64,000 nucleotides of DNA from NCBI GenBank assembly GCA_028532815.1, contig JAQQAS010000064.1, positions 1-64,000 on the forward strand, read 5' to 3'. The notes beneath the pieces are model-generated. The model was not told where the DNA came from, made no database searches, and saw nothing but the letters and a program-made list of their open reading frames with translations. This DNA is from Pleomorphochaeta sp. (GTDB lineage: Bacteria; Spirochaetota; Spirochaetia; Sphaerochaetales; Sphaerochaetaceae). Every line of letters starts with the position of its first letter. The stretch's first letter is position 1. Both the position numbers and the translations under genes were made by a program. Below are positions 1 to 7,504 of this stretch, in pieces.

Positions 1-47
1 CTTGGAATCTTGAATCAAAAACAATTGATAAACTTTGGTACAGATAA
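1..47 (+). CDS. Possible C-terminal end of an upstream gene (partial)
   Basis: Frame 3 is open from the window edge and ends in TAA at 45-47, encoding a tail ending DKLWYR. Frame 1 is also open, to a stop at 52-54, so the frame is uncertain. A hairpin follows, which fits the end of a transcription unit. No function can be assigned. Confidence 0.25.
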   Translation, partial: WNLESKTIDKLWYR

Positions 48-71
48 AAAATAATCATTAGCATAATTGTA

Positions 72-108
72 TTAATTAACTCTTTTTATTTAAAGAAGAG
101 TTAATTAA
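72..108. terminator. Perfect inverted repeat, possible terminator
   Basis: A 13-bp perfect stem (72-84 with 96-108) has an 11-nt loop. No strong T-run follows on either side, so it may be a weak bidirectional terminator for the gene ending at the window edge. It could also be a structural repeat. Confidence 0.4.
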
Positions 109-457
109 ATGTGTCAATAATGTTGATGGTGTGAAACTTACCCATCTTTTAAACTTAAAAAAGAATAAAATGGGTTTAATTTATTGCACGAATAAGACTT
201 ATTAGGCTTACGTATTTACTAAAAGTTTAAGACACTAAAGCTTTTTTTCTTTATGTCTTCTATTCGTTTATTATTTGATTAGTCTTAAAATTAATAATGC
301 AACTATATTTTTGTAACATTTATTGCAATTGGTTACCACAAAAAAAGAAGTTTAGGTTGCATTAGATAATTCAAGTGATAAAAATCTCTTCTTAAAATAA
401 TATTTGAATTTATATTATTTATAGTGTAATATATGAATTATAACTACTATTTGTAGG
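109..457. other. Non-coding AT-rich stretch with one hairpin
   Basis: No plausible coding region is seen. A bulged 11-bp hairpin lies at 229-259 with a T-rich loop (241-248). The stretch directly precedes the first CRISPR-like repeat in its inferred direction of transcription, so part of it may be a CRISPR leader; that is inference only. Confidence 0.4.
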
Positions 458-545
458 GTCTTCTCCACGCATGTGGAGGTGTTTCCAACTTTATGCGTTG
501 AAATAGCATGTGAAAAGGTCTTCTCCACGCATGTGGAGATTTTTT
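458..545 (+). CRISPR. Minimal type I-E-like CRISPR array (2 repeats, 1 spacer)
   Basis: Repeat 1 (458-485) begins GTCTTCTCCACGCATGTGGA and continues GGTGTTTC. This is the short-hairpin form of type I-E repeats, with CTCCAC pairing to GTGGAG. A 32-nt spacer (486-517) follows. Repeat 2 (518-545) matches over its first 21 bases and then degenerates into a T-run, as terminal repeats often do. The 60-bp period equals a 28-nt repeat plus a 32-nt spacer. No cas genes lie downstream; any would be beyond the left edge or elsewhere. Confidence 0.72.
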
Positions 546-708
546 ATCGAGAAAAATATCTAAAATAAAATGTAGCATGAATTGTATATATTAAGAATAT
601 AAATGATATATATTTGTAAAGAATTTTATTTTGTTTGAAATTATTGTGTTATTTAATATTTTTAGTATAATTTATATTCTGTTGAAGAATTATGCTTAAT
701 TTATTTGT
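546..708. other. AT-rich spacer between the two CRISPR arrays
   Basis: No ORF is seen. The stretch is extremely A/T-rich and lies immediately upstream of the second array, so it could serve as that array's leader. Confidence 0.35.
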
Positions 709-840
709 GTTAACTGCCGTATAGGCAGCTTAGAAAATTAAAAAATTTAAATTAATTTCTTGAGAAAGGTTTACTGCCGTATAGGCAGCTTAGAAATGAT
801 ATTTGGTTAGCAATTCTGGATGCAAAATGTTCACTGCCGT
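709..840 (+). CRISPR. Minimal type I-F-like CRISPR array (2 full repeats, 1 truncated)
   Basis: Repeats begin at 709, 769 and 829, an exact 60-bp period. The first two are 28 nt (GTTNACTGCCGTATAGGCAG followed by CTTAGAAA), matching the canonical type I-F repeat with its CTGCC/GGCAG hairpin. Spacers at 737-768 and 797-828 are each 32 nt, the I-F standard. The third repeat keeps only its first 12 bases. The first two differ only at base 4 (A versus T), and the third has C there. No cas genes are visible. Confidence 0.85.
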
Positions 841-848
841 TTATATAG

Positions 849-897
849 GGTAATAGAATGTAGATTTTGTAATTCTATTACCTATTTGATTTTATTT
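849..897 (+). terminator. Hairpin terminator downstream of the I-F-like array
   Basis: An 11-bp perfect stem (849-859 with 872-882) has a 12-nt loop and is followed by a T-rich tract to about 897. It begins 9 bases after the truncated repeat and probably ends the array transcript. The remaining bases to 1074 are AT-rich with no gene seen. Confidence 0.5.
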
Positions 898-1074
898 TAA
901 AAATATGCGATATTATCATTCGATTAATATGAATTCATTATATATTTATGCATTATTTATGCAATTTGAATAAAATTGTATGATATTCTAATCATAGCTA
1001 AATCGAATATTAAATATATAAATATTAATTGTTAATTTAAATATAAATTTTTTTAAAAAGGATGAGAAATAACT

Positions 1075-1920
1075 ATGTTAAAAATTTGGATTACAGGGTC
1101 CACAGGCCAGATTGGTTCTGCAATCAATAAAGTATTGAACCCTATGGGCTATGAGGTTTTTGATACAGATCACGAAGTGTTAGATATTACAGATTTAGAA
1201 GAAGTGTTAAACTTTTGTAAGGTAAACCGACCACAAGTGATAATAAACTGTGCAGGAATTGCTAGTGAGAAAGAATGTAGTGAAAATCCGGAATTAGCAT
1301 ACAAAGTTAATGCACTTGGTGCAAGAAATATTGCTATTGCAGCTTTTAAATTAAATGCTAAAGTTGTTCAAATTTCTACAGACGATGTGTTTGACGGTAC
1401 CAATGATTTACCTATTACTGAATTCGATAAAACTAATCCAATTACAGTTTATGGAAAATCAAAATTCTGTGGTGAAAATTTTGTTAAAGAATTTGCCACA
1501 AAACATTTTATAATTAGATCTAGTTGGGTATATGGGGAAGGAAATAATTTTGTAACTTATATCATGGATAAAGCTAAACGTGGTGAAGCTTTGAATATAT
1601 CTAAAGATCAAAAGGGAACTCCCACTAGTGCTAAAGAACTTGCAAGATTCATTCTTTATATTATTAATACTAATGAATATGGCACTTATCATTTTACATG
1701 TGGTGGAAGATGTAGCAGAATTGATTTTACAAAAGAAATCTTAAAATTGGCTGGATTAGAAAATATTACTATTAACAAAGTTGATAAGAGTGAGTCTGAA
1801 TATTCAACGAATCATCCCTCTTATGCTGTTTTAGATAATTTTATTCTAAAACTTGAAAATAAATATAAAGCAAAATCTTGGCAAGATGCTCTATCAGAAT
1901 ATATAAAGGAATCAAAATAG
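1075..1920 (+). CDS. RmlD-like dTDP-4-dehydrorhamnose reductase family protein
   Basis: This 281-residue extended short-chain dehydrogenase belongs to the RmlD family, which reduces nucleotide-linked 4-keto sugars with NAD(P)H. The Rossmann motif TGSTGQIG is at residues 7-14. STDDVFDG is at 101-108 (families usually have STDYVFDG), and the catalytic YxxxK (YGKSK) is at 126-130. The start has an AGGATGAG ribosome site. No other rhamnose genes are near. The next gene, a symporter, begins inside its stop codon, so the two are co-transcribed. The exact substrate cannot be read from sequence, so rfbD is not assigned. Confidence 0.8.
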   Translation: MLKIWITGSTGQIGSAINKVLNPMGYEVFDTDHEVLDITDLEEVLNFCKVNRPQVIINCAGIASEKECSENPELAYKVNALGARNIAIAAFKLNAKVVQISTDDVFDGTNDLPITEFDKTNPITVYGKSKFCGENFVKEFATKHFIIRSSWVYGEGNNFVTYIMDKAKRGEALNISKDQKGTPTSAKELARFILYIINTNEYGTYHFTCGGRCSRIDFTKEILKLAGLENITINKVDKSESEYSTNHPSYAVLDNFILKLENKYKAKSWQDALSEYIKESK

Positions 1921-3206
1921 TGAAAAATGAAAAGAAAAAAATAGGTTTATCCTCACAAATATTTATTGGGTTGATTGGTGGTGCTATCGTAGGACTTATC
2001 TTTAATTATTTAATTCCTCAAAGTTATATAAGAGATGTAGTCTTTGTTGATGGGTTATTTTATATATTGGGACAAGGTTTTATTAGACTAATGCAAATGC
2101 TTGTTGTTCCTTTAGTTTTCTGTTCCCTTGTATGTGGTAGCATGGCGATCGGCGATACAAAACAATTAGGAAAAGTAGGGGTTAGAACAATTATTTTCTA
2201 TTTAATTACTACTGCTTTAGCTATTACCGTTGCACTTTCAGTTGCTAATATTATAAATCCAGGAATTGGGTTAAACATGGGAAATATCCAAGCTGCAGAT
2301 AATGTCACAGTTGCTACAAAAACATCGTTTTCTCAGACTATGTTAAACATTATTCCTACTAATATTTTTTATGGTCTAACTAATGGTAAAATGCTTCAAG
2401 TTATATTTTTTGCATTGTTTGTTGGTATTATTTTAACTAGATTAGATGACAAAGCTTCTACTGTTAGCAATTTCTTTAGTGAATTTAATGACGTTATGAT
2501 GGAGATGACAATGCTTGTAATGAAAGCTGCTCCATATGGTGTTTTCTGTTTAATAGCTAGAACATTTGCTTCAACTGGATTTAGTGCATTTGTTCCTATG
2601 TTAAAATATATGGGATCTGTTTTATTAGCTTTATTTGTACAATGTTTCTTTGTTTATACTATTTTATTAAAGACAAGCACAGGTTTAAGCCCTGTTGTAT
2701 TTATAAAGAAATTCTTCCCTGTTATGGCATTTGCATTCTCAACTGCTACATCTAATGCTACTATTCCTCTATCAATTGAAACTCTAAAAGATAAATTAGG
2801 TGTATCTAAAAAGATTTCATCTTTTACAATTCCTTTAGGCGCTACAATCAATATGGATGGAACAAGTATAATGCAAGGTGTTGCTGTAGTATTTGCTGCA
2901 CAAGCTTATGGAATTGATTTATCAATGTTAGATTATTTAACTGTTATTGGAACTGCTACCATTGCTTCAATCGGAACAGCTGGAGTTCCAAGTGTTGGTT
3001 TGATTACATTAACTATGGTGTTTAACTCAGTTGGTCTTCCAATCGAAGCTATTGCTTTAATCATGGGTATTGATAGAATCCTTGATATGACTAGAACTGC
3101 AGTTAATATTACTGGAGATGCAATTTGTACAACTGTAATTGCAAATTCTAATAAACAAGTTGATAAAGATACTTTTTATAAGAAATTTGAAAAGGATGCA
3201 ATTTAA
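1920..3206 (+). CDS. Dicarboxylate/amino acid:cation symporter (DAACS, GltP-like)
   Basis: This is a sodium- or proton-coupled importer of acidic amino acids or C4-dicarboxylates in the inner membrane. Family motifs are clear: the serine-rich loop (STATSNATIPLS, about 274-285), NMDGT (311-315) and DRILDMTRTAVNITGD (385-400). I place the start at GTG 1920, which overlaps the upstream TAG. An AAGGA ribosome site lies about 9 bases before it, and the ATG at 1878 is inside the previous gene without such a site. That gives 428 residues, normal for the family. A strong terminator follows. Confidence 0.88.
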   Translation: MKNEKKKIGLSSQIFIGLIGGAIVGLIFNYLIPQSYIRDVVFVDGLFYILGQGFIRLMQMLVVPLVFCSLVCGSMAIGDTKQLGKVGVRTIIFYLITTALAITVALSVANIINPGIGLNMGNIQAADNVTVATKTSFSQTMLNIIPTNIFYGLTNGKMLQVIFFALFVGIILTRLDDKASTVSNFFSEFNDVMMEMTMLVMKAAPYGVFCLIARTFASTGFSAFVPMLKYMGSVLLALFVQCFFVYTILLKTSTGLSPVVFIKKFFPVMAFAFSTATSNATIPLSIETLKDKLGVSKKISSFTIPLGATINMDGTSIMQGVAVVFAAQAYGIDLSMLDYLTVIGTATIASIGTAGVPSVGLITLTMVFNSVGLPIEAIALIMGIDRILDMTRTAVNITGDAICTTVIANSNKQVDKDTFYKKFEKDAI

Positions 3207-3228
3207 ATATATATTAATTTAACTTGAT

Positions 3229-3259
3229 AAATGATCTGGTAATCCCAGATCATTTTTTT
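3229..3259 (+). terminator. Rho-independent terminator
   Basis: An 11-bp stem (3229-3239 with 3245-3255) with a 5-nt loop merges into a run of seven T. It ends the reductase-symporter unit. Confidence 0.9.
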
Positions 3260-3279
3260 GGGTTCTTACATTTGTTTTA

Positions 3280-3309
3280 TTGGCTTATAAATTTTATATC
3301 TGATATAAT
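3280..3309 (+). promoter_or_regulatory. Candidate promoter of the HNH gene
   Basis: A perfect TATAAT (3304-3309) lies 18 bp after TTGGCT (3280-3285). The TTG start of the HNH gene, with its AAGAGG ribosome site, is 33 bp downstream. Confidence 0.5.
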
Positions 3310-3341
3310 GAAATAAAATAAAGTAAAAGAGGTTTATAACT

Positions 3342-4379
3342 TTGGAAGGCTGGAAATTAAAAGAAGGTACTATTTCATTTAAACAAATAGATGATTTTGA
3401 AGTAATGAGTTTAATATTCAGAGCTTTAGGTCCTAGCAGTGCTAGAACAACAAGTTATAAATTTTGTTTCTTCAAATCTCTTCTTGATAATCTTTTTAAT
3501 GCTGATAATAGGAATCTTTCTATTCCTTTTAGAAATATTTTTACAACCTTTACATCTATTTATTATAATCTCATAGTTAAATGGGATTTGTTTCAAATGA
3601 GTTCAAAAAATAATACTGTTTGTTCTATAAGAAAAATTATTGAAAATTTTGTAGTTGAATATCCTCAGCTAAATGGCACGTTTATTCCTTTTGAAAGTTT
3701 AAAATCTTCTTTACAAATTGAATTAATTAATAGAGTTCAAAGAGAAGGGATGAAATATGTAATTGGAGCTTTTTATGGAGATACAAATGGCCAAATATTT
3801 AATTTTTCAAAAAAAGAAAGAATTGTTTGGTTGAATCCTTCAGCTTATAAAACATTAGTTAGGCAAAAAAATATGTTTGAAAAAATTAATTATTTTGAAT
3901 GGATGAAATTTCTAGAAAAATGTAATGAAAATGATAAATTGTGTAGATTAACTTCAAAAATTGATGAATCTACCAAACGAATAAATCTAACACAATATCG
4001 AGACTTTTTATTTTATAGTGGACAACATAGATGTGCTTATTGTGGTAAAGAATTATCAATTTCAAAAACTAAAACTCCTGTTGATCATATAATTCCTTGG
4101 TCTTTTGTCAAAGATGATAAGTTGTGGAATTTAACATTAAGTTGTAAAAGCTGTAACTCAAAGAAAAGTAATAAGCTTCCTAAAAACAATTTTATTAGAT
4201 ACGCTGTAAGACGAAACAATATTATTCAACAAAAATATAAAAATACTAATTTAGTCAAATTAGATTTTAAAAATTATAGTGAAGATAAATATAAAAAAAT
4301 ATATGAAAGTGCACTTTTAAATGGTTTTGATGATGAATACTATATATGTAAATATAATGAAAATTATTTACTGATATAA
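3342..4379 (+). CDS. HNH endonuclease domain protein
   Basis: A 345-residue protein with a C-terminal HNH nuclease. It has CxxC at 231-234, the DH metal/catalytic pair at 248-249, Asn 263 and a second CxxCN at 268-272, which together make a zinc-stabilised beta-beta-alpha-metal fold. The first 200 residues match nothing I recognise and could be a DNA-recognition part. The start is TTG, with AAGAGG 9 bases upstream. It stands alone, with its own promoter and no methylase beside it, so a McrA-like modification-dependent or other defence role is possible but unproven. Very AT-rich composition would fit an acquired gene. Confidence 0.8.
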   Translation: MEGWKLKEGTISFKQIDDFEVMSLIFRALGPSSARTTSYKFCFFKSLLDNLFNADNRNLSIPFRNIFTTFTSIYYNLIVKWDLFQMSSKNNTVCSIRKIIENFVVEYPQLNGTFIPFESLKSSLQIELINRVQREGMKYVIGAFYGDTNGQIFNFSKKERIVWLNPSAYKTLVRQKNMFEKINYFEWMKFLEKCNENDKLCRLTSKIDESTKRINLTQYRDFLFYSGQHRCAYCGKELSISKTKTPVDHIIPWSFVKDDKLWNLTLSCKSCNSKKSNKLPKNNFIRYAVRRNNIIQQKYKNTNLVKLDFKNYSEDKYKKIYESALLNGFDDEYYICKYNENYLLI

Positions 4380-4455
4380 ATGTTGATAAAATGTAGAGTC
4401 CTTTATAAAATTTACTATAGTTTGAAAAAAATATTATTTATTTATAATTGTCACA

Positions 4456-4494
4456 TGCCGCACAAATAGCTTGAAAAAGCTCCCTGTACGGCGA
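4456..4494. repeat. Solitary CRISPR-repeat-like inverted element
   Basis: Read on the minus strand, 4477-4492 is GCCGTACAGGGAGCTT, which differs from the core of the I-F-like repeat at 709 (GCCGTATAGGCAGCTT) at two positions. The plus strand also carries a looser copy, TGCCG at 4456-4460 and AGCTT at 4468-4472. The whole therefore forms an imperfect palindrome around GAAAA. It is locally GC-rich in AT-rich surroundings and lies between the HNH gene and the convergent unknown gene. It could be a CRISPR repeat relic, a repeat-mimic RNA or simply a terminator. Confidence 0.4.
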
Positions 4495-4529
4495 TCAGTA
4501 TTGTTTGAAGTTCCTTTCAGAAAATATTA

Positions 4530-5003
4530 TTATGGTAGATATTTTTCCATAGGGTATTTTGTTGTAAAAGCTTTGTACTCAGCTTGTGCTAATTGTTGTA
4601 TTGTTATAGCAACCCAACCTGAAACTAATACATCAAACCAAGGTTCGACTCCACTAGATGCTACAATTACACCCTCATAGTCGAATGAACCATAGTAAGC
4701 AATATCTCCACTTTTTAGAGTAGCTGGACAATGAAGATGTTTATAAACATTGTTTCTTCCATCTCTCCAAGATTGTTGGGCTTTACCTCTAGCAATTACA
4801 TCGTAATCGTTAGCCCAATTTTTTTTATCAGTCATAGAATGCTCATAAAGAATTGCATCTTCGAAAGAACTCTCCCAAGGCTTTATTGTTGGATTCATGA
4901 CAACAATATGCATATCTTCTCTTTTAGCCCTTGTTGAAAGAAGTTCCTTTATAGAAGGTGTTAGTAATTCAATAGCCTCTATAGCTAGTTTTTTGTGATC
5001 CAT
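4530..5003 (-). CDS. Conserved protein of unknown function (GlcG-like pattern)
   Basis: A cytosolic 157-residue protein without signal peptide, preceded by AGGAG. The layout IARGKAQQSWRDG (about 70-83), then GSFDYEGVIVASSG and a following Asp, resembles the GlcG/HbpS-like heme-binding fold (gKA..s.R ... GaigvSG...D). The match is by eye and weak. It is convergent with the HNH gene and has no operon partner. Substrate and role are unknown. Confidence 0.6.
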   Translation of the reverse strand: MDHKKLAIEAIELLTPSIKELLSTRAKREDMHIVVMNPTIKPWESSFEDAILYEHSMTDKKNWANDYDVIARGKAQQSWRDGRNNVYKHLHCPATLKSGDIAYYGSFDYEGVIVASSGVEPWFDVLVSGWVAITIQQLAQAEYKAFTTKYPMEKYLP

Positions 5004-5231
5004 ATCATTTCTCCTAGGTTATGTTTAAATAAAATTTATTATTGTTTCTCCATAATTCAAATATTTGTGGATTTATCTTATATCTTTTTTTATTGAATGT
5101 GTATCATAAGTTCTAAGAATAAAAGTATAAACTCTAATACCATTCACAGCTAAGTCTTTCTAAGCTCTATTTCTAGTTCAACCATCAGCATTAGCAGTTT
5201 AATAAATGAGTAAATTTAGATTAAGTATGAA

Positions 5232-5255
5232 AACCTAGCCTAAATTGGCTAGGTT
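5232..5255 (-). terminator. Terminator of the TRAP transporter operon
   Basis: A 9-bp stem (5232-5240 with 5247-5255) has a 6-nt loop and four T on the minus strand just after it. It lies 28 bp past the dctP stop. The rest of 5004-5282 holds no gene that I can support. Confidence 0.65.
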
Positions 5256-5282
5256 AAATTAATTCATAACTTATTATTTTTT

Positions 5283-6278
5283 TTATTCGATAGATGTTAA
5301 TTTGTCAATGAATGAGTTCCAGTTATCACCTTTTGCTCTATATTCATCTAGCATTGGTTTACAAGCTTCTACCCATTTTGCTTTATCTTGTAATTCAATA
5401 ACTCTAACACCTTCAGCTTTCATAGCTTCTAAAGCATCAATTTGGTCTTGATCGTCAATTTCTGCTTGGTAAGCGGCAGCTTCATCAGCAGCTTCATCAA
5501 CAATAGCTCTTAGATCTTCAGGAAGACTTTCATACCAATCTGCATTGAAGAAGTAGTAAGTACAAGCAATGATGTGATCTGTGATAGTTAAGTTTTTAGC
5601 ACTATCTTGGAATCTCATTGAGTTGATCATACTAGGAGAAGCTTCCATACCATCAATAACACCAGTACTTAAAGCTGTATAGATTTCATTCCAGTCCATT
5701 GTTGTACCAGCAGCACCTAAACTATCAAACATGCTAATATAAACAGCATTAGGTCCTCTCATTTTCATGTTTTTGATATCTTCGATTTTAGTAACAGGAG
5801 TTTTTGTTAACATATCTCTTGAACCCTGAGACATACCAGCTCTTGCTACCATACCGTAAGGTTTAACTAAGTTACTAACTTCGTCTTCCATACCTTTTAA
5901 TACTCTTCTATAGTGAGCATTATCTTTAAAGATATAAGGGAACTCAAACATCATTAGTTCAGGAACCCAAGTTCCAGGACCAGTACCAGGAGCTGCAACA
6001 ACCATTTCTAATGAGCCAGTTCTACACATTTCAACTTGTTCTGATTGGTTACCTAATTCTGAACCGAAGTTAGCAGTAGCCTCGATACGACCATCACTTT
6101 TTTCATTAACTAATTCAACAAATTTTGTTAAACTTCTACCGATTGTACCTGTAGCAGCTAAATTAGTTGATGTTCTTAGTTTGTAAGTCTTTTCAGACCC
6201 TTCAGATTGACCGTTTGCAAACATTGGCATGATTAGGGCAGCGCCTAATAGAATAAGCAATAAACTTTTCTTTTTCAT
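5283..6278 (-). CDS. dctP: TRAP transporter solute-binding protein (DctP family)
   Basis: The periplasmic substrate receptor of a tripartite ATP-independent transporter, which hands an organic acid (often a uronate or sugar acid) to the DctQM membrane complex. I start it at the MKKKSLLL methionine, which has GGAGG five bases upstream; the ATG at 6299 precedes that site. The result is 331 residues with a signal peptide ending FANGQSE, a form seen in Sphaerochaeta and Treponema. The Arg-containing stretch MKMRGPN and the WNEIYTALSTGVIDG segment are DctP-typical. It is the last gene of dctQ-dctM-dehydrogenase-dctP. Confidence 0.92.
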   Translation of the reverse strand: MKKKSLLLILLGAALIMPMFANGQSEGSEKTYKLRTSTNLAATGTIGRSLTKFVELVNEKSDGRIEATANFGSELGNQSEQVEMCRTGSLEMVVAAPGTGPGTWVPELMMFEFPYIFKDNAHYRRVLKGMEDEVSNLVKPYGMVARAGMSQGSRDMLTKTPVTKIEDIKNMKMRGPNAVYISMFDSLGAAGTTMDWNEIYTALSTGVIDGMEASPSMINSMRFQDSAKNLTITDHIIACTYYFFNADWYESLPEDLRAIVDEAADEAAAYQAEIDDQDQIDALEAMKAEGVRVIELQDKAKWVEACKPMLDEYRAKGDNWNSFIDKLTSIE

Positions 6279-6332
6279 ATGAACCTCCAAATTATTCATT
6301 TTCTATTTTTTATGGGAATTCCCATTTTTACT

Positions 6333-7487
6333 TTATTTAGAGAAATCCCTTCCAAGAGAAATTTCTATATTTGGTAAAGAATCTAAAAAGATTTCTTTTT
6401 CATTGAATCTAGTCATTTTTCCAATCATTGTTTCCTTCTTATAATAAGGATCATCTTTTTCAATCGGGAAATTTACTCTAGTTTCTTCTTGAGCTGCTTT
6501 ATAAAGAGCCATAACAACTTCAATAGTATTTTTTCCATCATCTTGAGAAATGTATTCATTTGCTGGATTTTCTATTGCATTTAAAAAGTGAAGTATTTGT
6601 GCATCATGTTCTTTATATTTTAAATTGTCTAAAGAGTTATAAAGGTCATTAATTTCTTTTGCTTTCTCTTCATCATCTAGAGGGAAACCATTGGCTAAAG
6701 TCTTAGAAGCATTAACATTCCAAGGAATTGAAATGCCCGCATTTTCTCCATCAATAGTAATAGATTGTTTTTCACCATGTGAAAGTAGTGAAGAATTAAA
6801 AGTAATTACTTTATCTTCATATTCAAAAATTGCAATTGAAATATCTTCACATTCACTATTTTTATGATTTAGATTATTGAAATAAGCTCTAACACTTTTA
6901 GGTTTACCAAATAACATAATCATCAAATCGATATAGTGGATAGAGTGATTCATTGTACATCCACCATTATCACTTTGCCATGTTCCTCTATATTTAAGGT
7001 GGTAATAAATATCTGATCTCCACCAAAGTGAGTTAAAGTTTGCAAAATGGATTTTACCAAGTTTGCCAGAATCTAAAATCTGTTTAACCTTAGTAATCTC
7101 ATCTTTATATCTATTTTGGCTTACAATAGATAAGATTTTTTTATTTCTAGAAACAGCATCTACCATCAAATCACATTCTTCAATTGAAGTTGCCATTGGT
7201 TTTTCACAAAGAACATGTTTTTTAGCATCAAGAGATAGAATTGTAAATTTTGAGTGTAAGCTTGGTGGTAAACAAATTGATATAGCATCAATAGTTTCAT
7301 CTTCTAACATCTTGTTTACATCAGTATAGATTTTTGCATCTAAGCCTTTTTCTTCACAGAGTAATTCTGCTTTTTCTTTTACGGTGTCACATATAGCTAC
7401 AACTGAGCATTTATCTGAGAACTTTTTATAGCTATCTATATGAATTCTTGAAATAGCACCTGTTCCAATTATTCCTATATTTATCAT
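6333..7487 (-). CDS. Gfo/Idh/MocA-family oxidoreductase
   Basis: A 384-residue NAD(P)-dependent dehydrogenase of sugars, sugar acids or inositols. The N-terminal Rossmann motif GIIGTGAISRIH is at 5-16, the signature EKP at 95-97 and the catalytic-domain HSIHYIDLM near 176-184. AAGGAA precedes the ATG. Its position between the TRAP permease and binding-protein genes suggests it oxidises the imported sugar acid. It works alongside a second, divergent family member at 10812. Confidence 0.88.
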   Translation of the reverse strand: MINIGIIGTGAISRIHIDSYKKFSDKCSVVAICDTVKEKAELLCEEKGLDAKIYTDVNKMLEDETIDAISICLPPSLHSKFTILSLDAKKHVLCEKPMATSIEECDLMVDAVSRNKKILSIVSQNRYKDEITKVKQILDSGKLGKIHFANFNSLWWRSDIYYHLKYRGTWQSDNGGCTMNHSIHYIDLMIMLFGKPKSVRAYFNNLNHKNSECEDISIAIFEYEDKVITFNSSLLSHGEKQSITIDGENAGISIPWNVNASKTLANGFPLDDEEKAKEINDLYNSLDNLKYKEHDAQILHFLNAIENPANEYISQDDGKNTIEVVMALYKAAQEETRVNFPIEKDDPYYKKETMIGKMTRFNEKEIFLDSLPNIEISLGRDFSK

Positions 7488-7504
7488 ATTTTTATTCCTT
7501 ATAT

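Noticed and set aside
3342-4379. HNH protein as an IscB/TnpB or Cas9-like nuclease
   Set aside because: No RuvC motifs and no arginine-rich bridge helix are visible; it is a plain HNH protein of 345 residues.
4471-4680. Plus-strand ORF of 69 codons opposite the unknown gene at 4530
   Set aside because: It lies mostly antisense to a better-supported gene, begins inside the repeat-like palindrome and has no ribosome site.
5073-5200. Minus-strand reading with TGA and TAG interruptions that looks protein-like (ending RVYTFILRTYDTHSIKKDIR)
   Set aside because: Only about 40 codons, two in-frame stops and no recognisable family. A decayed gene is possible, but chance in AT-rich DNA cannot be excluded.
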